A DNA stretch of 64,000 nt from contig JAIQDT010000226.1 of NCBI GenBank assembly GCA_021521415.1, positions 363,501 through 427,500 on the forward strand, in the 5' to 3' direction. This DNA comes from Bidens hawaiensis (taxonomy: Eukaryota; Streptophyta; Magnoliopsida; Asterales; Asteraceae). Below, piece after piece: positions 57,801-64,000 of the stretch. The translations under genes were made by a program, and so were the position numbers. Below the pieces are notes generated by a model. It was not told where the DNA came from and searched no databases. It saw only the letters and a program-made list of their open reading frames with translations. Numbering within the stretch: the stretch's first letter is position 1; each line of letters begins with the position of its first letter.

Positions 57801-58094
57801 CCTGTGTCGTATGCTGATGATACTCATATTATGTTCTCTAATGTACATCCTCGAAAAGTTGTTCATGTGGATGAAACTCATGGTTCCGTTAAACCTAAGT
57901 TTATTCCAACCGAACCGTTATGCAAAAATGTTAATTCAAATGTAGTTCAAGCTGCGTATCTAAGACGAAAGTCTAAGAAACGTGTAACTTATTCTCAAGT
58001 TGATGAACAACAATTGAATACAACTAAGTTTAATTTTTCTCAAGAAAACCAAAAGGTGCCCAAGACTGAGGCCTGGGCTGCCTTTTTGAACTAA
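54870..58094 (+). pseudogene. gag: copia-2 gag pseudogene (copy B)
   Basis: Differs from copy A at six positions. C55837 turns the copy A TAG into CAG, so this piece runs three codons further to TGA 55848. Three other changes swap Lys/Glu at two sites and Ser/Tyr at one. The frameshift near 55354 and the later stops are shared. Zinc knuckles are at 56061-56102 and 57678-57719. Confidence 0.85.
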
Positions 58095-58105
58095 TCATTT
58101 TCGTT

Positions 58106-58450
58106 TGTGTGTAGGGTACATCCAAGAAAATTTCGGGTGAAAACTGGATTATGGATAGTGGATGTTCTCATCATATTACTGGAAATCTTGACCTCTTAAC
58201 AAATGTAAGAAATATTCAAGGGGGTTATGTGGCATTTGCTGAGAATTATGGGGGTATGATTACACAAGAAGGTGATGTTTCAAATGGGCATATTACATTT
58301 GAAAAGGTTAACTATTGTGATAAAGTAGACCATAATTTATTGAGTGTGTCACAAATCTGTGATAAGCAATACACTACAGTATTTACAGATAAAGAGTGTC
58401 TGATTTTAAAATTGGGTTATATAATTCCCGAGGACATAGTTGTCATGTGA
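58106..58450 (+). pseudogene. copia-2 protease (copy B)
   Basis: Protein identical to copy A; one silent change (C58192). Catalytic D-S-G at 58154. It ends at the same TGA. Confidence 0.85.
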
Positions 58451-59467
58451 TAACCCCGATCAAATAATATTTATGTCTTGAATATGAGTTGTAAAGTATT
58501 AACATCAGTCGAAACATGTTTTGTCTCGAAAGCTACCGAGAAAGACTCCATTCTATGGCATCGTCGAATGGGCCACATACATGTTCAAAAGATGAACTAC
58601 CTGATGGCAAATGACCTAGTTGAGGGTGTGTCGTTAAAACATTTTAAATTATCTGATCACTGTGTTGCTTGCAAGAAGGGCAAACAGAAGAAGAAGTCAC
58701 ACCCATCTAAGTTATTAAATTCATTTAATACTCCTCTTGAGCGACTTCATATGGATTTGTTCGGTCCAGTGAATCGTGCGAGTATTTCGGGGGATTGATA
58801 TTGTCTGGTAGTTACTGATGATTATTCAAAATACTCATGGGTCTTGTTTATGAGTTCAAAAGATCAAACACCGGTTCTCATTCAAAACTTAATCACTAAG
58901 ATCGAATCACTATACAAACTGAAAGTGAGGAGAATTCGAAGTGACAATGGTAATGAATTTAAAGATATTGTACTGGATTTCTTTTGTTTACAAAAGGGAA
59001 TTCATAGAGAATACAGTGCCCCATATGTACCACAACAGAATTGTGTTTCTGAAAGAACGAATAGAACGTTGATTGAAGCTGCTAGAACGATGCTCGCTGA
59101 TTCAAAGCTTCCTATCCAGTTTTGGAATGAGGCGGTGAATACTGCTTGTTATACACTCAATCGAGTTCTAACGGTTAAGAGACTCAAGAAGACAAGTTAT
59201 GAGTTGTTGAATAATCGTAAACCTAATTTAAAGTACTTGGAACCATTTGGGTGTCCTTGTACGATGTTGAAAAAGGATGTTGGAAAGTTTGATGAGAAAG
59301 CCATTGAAGGGTATTTCTTGGGTTGTGCTTCTCCTAAGAAACGAGTATTTAATTTTATGCCTGGTTGTGTTGAAGAATGGTACCATGTGGACTGTCAAAA
59401 GTACACTACTCCTTCTCAAGAAAAAGGTCCCGACTGGATGTTTGACTATGATGGCATATTTAATTAA
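58451..59467 (+). pseudogene. copia-2 integrase (copy B)
   Basis: Same protein as copy A, with the TGA before the core at 58796-58798 and the intact DDE triad (58817, 58943, 59051). Confidence 0.87.
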
Positions 59468-60924
59468 TTTACTCCAACAACTGATCATCCATATGAAGAT
59501 TTAGTTCGTGCTTATTTTGAAGAACACTTGGAAATTCCAAGGTTTGCAAGTTCTAATGATGTTGAAGTTCCAATCTATGCTCCAACTGAAGAACCTGATA
59601 ATGAGTCTCCTGTTCATTTTGATAATGCTTCTACTTCATCCGATGATAATACAGTTGTGGATCAAGTTATTGAACTTGATAGTGATGCTTCATCTCATGA
59701 ATTGGGTGAACATTACACTAACTTATTTGATAATGTTGCTGTTTCTAAGAATCCTACTCTTAGGATTCATAATTACCATCCACAAGAAAACATTATTGGA
59801 GAACTTGATGTGGGAGTTCAGACACGTCATCAAGTTGCTTCATCTGAAAATAATGTCTTGTGTGCTTATGCTGACTTACATTCGTCTGGAATTGTAAATC
59901 TTGCTAAATTCACTTGTTTTCTATCTCAAGTTGAGCCAACGACTCCTCGTGTGGCACTTCAAGATCCTTCTTGGGTAGAAGCCATGCAAGAAGAATTACA
60001 GCAATTTGCACGTTTGGGTGTTTGGGATCTTATCGATAAACCTGCTAGAGTCAAGAAGGCGATTCCGACTAAGTGGATATATAAGTGTAAGAAAGACGAT
60101 CGTGGGGTAATTGTGAGAAACAAGGCATGTTTAGTGGTGCAAGGTTTTCATCAGCAAGAGGGTATTGATTACACTGAAGTATATGCTCCAGTTGCAAGAT
60201 TAGAGTCGATTCGAATCTTTCTGGCATATGCTGCTTACAAGAACATTAAAGTATATCAAATGGATGTCAAGGGTGCTTTCTCAATGTTGAACTTCATGAG
60301 GAAGTGTTTATGTTATAGCCTCAAGGTTTTGAAGACCCTGATTATCCTGACCGAGTTTATCGATTAAACAAGGCATTATATGGTTTACATCAAGCCCCGA
60401 GAGCTTGGTATGGCACGCTCGCCGACCATCTGACGGATAATGGTTTCAAACGTGGAACTGTTGACTGCACTTTGTTTTATAAAAATATTGGTGATGATCT
60501 TCTCCTCGTCCAAATTTATGTTGATGACATAATCTTTGGGTCAACAAACGATAAGTTGTTTAAGGAGTTCTAGAATTCAATGCAAACCAAGTTCGAGATG
60601 AGTTCGATGGGAGAAATGAATTTCTTTTTGGGGTTGCAGGTTCATCAGTCCGCGAAAGGAATTTTCATTCATCAGACAAAGTATGTGAACGATGTCTTGA
60701 GCCGATTCAAGATTACTGCCGGAAAAATCCCTTCTACTCCTCTTCCAGTGGGTCACAATTTATCACCAGATGAATTGGAGGATACCGTTGATCTGACCCT
60801 CTATCGAGCTATGCTTGGTTCTTTAATGTATCTAACTGCTTCTCGACCCGACATAATGTTTGATGTTTGTTTATGTGCTAGGTACCAAGCTAGTCCCCAA
60901 GTGACTCACCTGGCAGCGGTCAAG
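59468..60924 (+). pseudogene. copia-2 linker and reverse transcriptase (copy B)
   Basis: Same frameshift (about 60280) and TAG (60571) as copy A. Y-V-D-D-I is at 60517-60531. Two substitutions: T60552 (silent) and C60896, giving Pro where copy A has Leu. The family normally has Pro there (A-S-P), so copy A carries the derived change. Confidence 0.87.
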
Positions 60925-61460
60925 CGTATTCTGCAATATCTGATGGGAAATCCTGACATCGGGTTATGGTACCCCAAAGACGATACTTTTGGTCTTACCA
61001 CTTATTCCGACTCAGACTATGGAGGATGCAAGATTAATTTCAAGTCTACCACAGCGGATGTCAATTCTTAGGAAGCCGGTTTGTTTCCTGGCAGTGTAAG
61101 AAGAAGACAACGGTCTCCACTTCAACCGCCGAAGCTGAGTATGTTGCAGCCTCGAGCTGCTGTTCCCAGATTTTGTGTATACAACAACATCTTCGCGACT
61201 ACGGTTTGAAGTTTCTTACTACTCCCATCTTCATTGATAATTCTGCTGCTATTGGTATCACCAAAAATCCCGAACAACATTCTAAAACAAAACATATCGA
61301 AATTCGATATCATTTTATACTAGATTGTTATGAAAAGAAATTAATTGACCTTGAGAAAGTAATTACTGATTTTCAGAAAGCTGATCTATTTACCAAAGCC
61401 TTTGATAAAAACGTGTTTTCATTTTTTGCTTGGATTAAATGGAATGAAGACCCTCGCTGA
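60925..61460 (+). pseudogene. copia-2 RNase H (copy B)
   Basis: No difference from copy A noticed, including the TAG near 61069. Confidence 0.86.
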
Positions 61461-64000
61461 CATCCTGAAACAAGGATGATTATTTGTCTTTTCTGTTAAT
61501 TTTGGTTTATCATTCTATTTTGTTTTTAGGTTTTAGGGGGTGAATCTTAGAAAATACAAAAAGATTGTGTTTTAGTTTGTATAGATAAAACCCAAAAACA
61601 TTAGAAAATTTTGAAAAAACAAAAATACTGTGATCTTTTTTAATTTCTTGAACTTAATTTGAAAAACCAAAAACATCTTAAAATTTGAAAAATCAAAAAG
61701 AATGTGTTTTTCAGTTTGTACAGAAAATTTTGAAAAAGTCAAAAAGAATGTGAATTTCCTGTTTATAAAGAAAAATCCGAAAAGACAAAAAGATTGTGTT
61801 TTAGTTTGTAAAGAGAAAAACCAAAAAAAATTTTGCTTACGTTCGCTGAAAATGATGTCACTTACTTCTATTTGAATGACATATATTTGTGTATGTTTGG
61901 CCCTGATAATTTCTTGTAAATTTTCGGGATAGCCATTTACCTGATAATGGAAAGTATTTGCGGTGCTCGTGAAGCATGCTTGCATGTATTGGTCCTGTTA
62001 TCTACTTGTAGATGGACAGGATAGCCATTAATTTATGAACTTAAATCAACTGGGGCAATTAATTTTATTTATGCTCCTCAAAAGTTTGATTTTTTGAAGC
62101 AAAAAGAGAAAATGATAGTACATTGACTAGTTGACCCCAAATCCAGAAAGAAATAATCTTAAAATACTGAGTGCTTAATCATTGGTGCATTGATAGGTCT
62201 TAAACAAGCTGTTAGAGTAAAGTAAGTGATATAAACCTAAAGAAAAGCCAAATTGAAAGAGGTGTTAGTCTCTAGCATAAGTCTCGGTGAGGATGGAAGA
62301 AATGTAATAACCGGTCATACTCAAGCCTTATAATTGTTGATCTCCCAAAAATATAATAAAGCAAATAACAAGCGTTAGGATTCTGGACACTGTGAGTCTT
62401 TATGCAGCTTAATCATCTGGGTATTCATAAACATGAATATTTCATTCACTTTAGAGCAAACCCAAAGTCATTAAACTTGATCACTACTGTACTTCGTACA
62501 ATCCAAATTACTGACTTGATCAAAATCCGTTGTTAGTCATACAATTGTTCCTCCCTTGCGCACGTCTCATTTAGAAACGGACCCCAGGGGATACAATGTA
62601 CGTAAGCCGACAGATGGACTCGTGCATACTCACTCACAGTAAAGGAAACTTGATGCATTGCTCAAATATTCTAAAATTTTAAAATTTTGATCAACACTAT
62701 AACAGTTTAAATCAAGTTGGGATGATTTGGCAAAAATCAAAATAAGCTTGAACTGAGATTAGAGGCTGATAGTTTCTGATATTCTGTGCGCTAATTGAAC
62801 CTTAAAATCATATCACAAAAATGCTCGAAGGCTTGTTATAAGATTTAAGTGGACAACAATATCAATGACCGAGTTAACGCCAGTCACAATATCGCTGAAA
62901 TATAAAACTGTGATGGAAGGGCACTTTAGTCAATATGATTCTCTGCTCAAACTCAACAAAAACACAAAAATATGTACTATTTTTGAAACTCATAGAAAAA
63001 CACAAAAAGATTGTCTATTTTCTAGTTCAGATAGTTCTGTAAATACATTCTTTACTTTTTACAAAATACCAAAAAAAAATTATATTTCTTTTTACATATT
63101 ATTTAAGTTGTACTTTAAATTATGTTTTTAATAAACGTAAAACGTTTTAAGTTAATCGATTATCGAGATAACGTTCCTCGGTAATTCTAGTAAAATACTT
63201 AACTAATCAAATTTAATTTATTTTTTGTTTAATTCATTTATTTATTTATTTGATTTATTAATTTAATTTAAATTCATTTAATTCAAAAGATAAAATCAAA
63301 AGAATGTCTAATTCGTTAATTATGGATAACGAGTTAGATGTTTTTAACGAACTACACTCTATTTCGTTCATCTAATTCGCTTCCGCACTCTGTAACGAAA
63401 CACCTCTAGTTCGTTATGCATATTTAACGAATCAAGACACGAATCAAGACTCATTCGCTACTCTGCGCGTTCAAGTTAAATAACGAATTAGCTGATTCGT
63501 TAGTTTAAATTTCAAACGAATTAGTCTAGTTCGTGCCTTGGGAAGCGTGTAAGGACAGAATATATAGGACGGCGTGTATACGAACCGTCCTATACTATTC
63601 AACTTCTTCCTTATCCTAAATGTTACTCTGCCAAAATTTTTCATAATTAATCATCATCGAAATTTGACCTTTTGAGTATATCAGTGTATTGCTAAGGTAT
63701 AGATGATCACTTCTTTGTGATTTTCGTCAAAAATGTTACAGCATTGATAGGCTAATTATGTATTTTTATTATAAGGGTTTTACGGCCTTTTAAACTCTGC
63801 ATTAACGGAGTCATAATTTGTTAATGTATCTTATTTTGATATCATTGTGATCGGAACATCATTCCGAAACCCTTGGTAGGCTTTAATCAGAATTTGATTT
63901 TATTTTGCTGGGTCAAATTGATTGTTTGATTTTAAAAACCCTAATAACCTAACTTATTTCATGTTGATTGAACCCCAAATCAACACCATTTGATTCGTAT
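61461..64000 (+). other. copia-2 spacer (copy B), cut by window end
   Basis: Counterpart of 40497-43036, with no difference noticed. It contains the purine tract (61535-61544) and the start of the TTCGTTA cluster (from about 63294). No gene. Confidence 0.65.

Larger units (their letters stand above)
48863..64000. repeat. Direct duplication, copy B (runs off the window)
   Basis: Equivalent to 27899-43036. Substitutions found (A/B): G32990/A53954, A34117/G55081, T34873/C55837, A34971/G55935, C35977/A56941, G36150/A57114, G36292/A57256, T37228/C58192, C39588/T60552, T39932/C60896. Nine of ten are transitions. No insertions or deletions were seen: the offset stays 20,964 throughout. The env-like ORF and ycf2 of copy B, if present, lie beyond 64000. 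Confidence 0.95.

Overview
This window is plant nuclear DNA, almost certainly from a eudicot and probably from the daisy family (Asteraceae). The Gypsy and Copia Gag/Pol families, the very long Gypsy LTRs beginning TGTCACACCCC, and the Copia elements with an extra ORF after RNase H all resemble Asteraceae repeats as I remember them; no search was run. No bacterial-style genes or operons are present. I see no convincing intact host gene. Nearly everything is LTR retrotransposon sequence, nested and broken.

Layout. (1) 1-18020: 3' part of a Sirevirus-like Copia element (end of RNase H, long spacer, env-like third ORF, polypurine tract, 3' LTR). A Ty3/Gypsy element of 12,745 bp on the minus strand (2967-15711) interrupts its third ORF. 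That insertion has 4,009-bp LTRs with one difference seen between them, a perfect 5-bp target duplication (ATGAT), a tRNA-iMet primer site, an intact gag and a ruined pol. (2) 18021-21037: non-LTR sequence with a possible small three-exon gene or gene fragment on the minus strand, then AT-rich DNA. (3) 21037-25829: a decayed plus-strand Gypsy gag region with its primer site, then part of a minus-strand Gypsy LTR carrying a tRNA-like segment. (4) 25830-28720: an Athila-type Gypsy 5' LTR, its tRNA-Asp-type primer site and a broken gag. (5) 28721-32312: a decayed Copia (copia-1) cut off inside reverse transcriptase by a second Copia. (6) 32313-48862: copia-2, a Sirevirus-like element with 5' LTR, primer site, gag, protease, integrase, RT and RNase H (all with stops or frameshifts), a 3.1-kb spacer and an env-like ORF. 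About 2.46 kb of chloroplast ycf2 is inserted in that env-like ORF. (7) 48863-64000: a near-perfect direct repeat of 27899-43036 (offset 20,964 bp, 10 substitutions found), meaning a tandem duplication of about 21 kb or an assembly duplication; the second copy runs off the window.

How the parts work together: within each retroelement, Gag would form the particle, protease would mature it, RT/RNase H would copy the RNA from a tRNA primer, and integrase would insert the cDNA. None of the Copia copies here can do this alone. The Gypsy insertion keeps only Gag and must have been mobilised by proteins supplied from elsewhere. The points most worth following are the plastid ycf2 block inside a retrotransposon ORF, the 21-kb duplication, the gag-only Gypsy, and palindrome families in the non-coding parts of the two Sirevirus-like elements, built from different core motifs in each.
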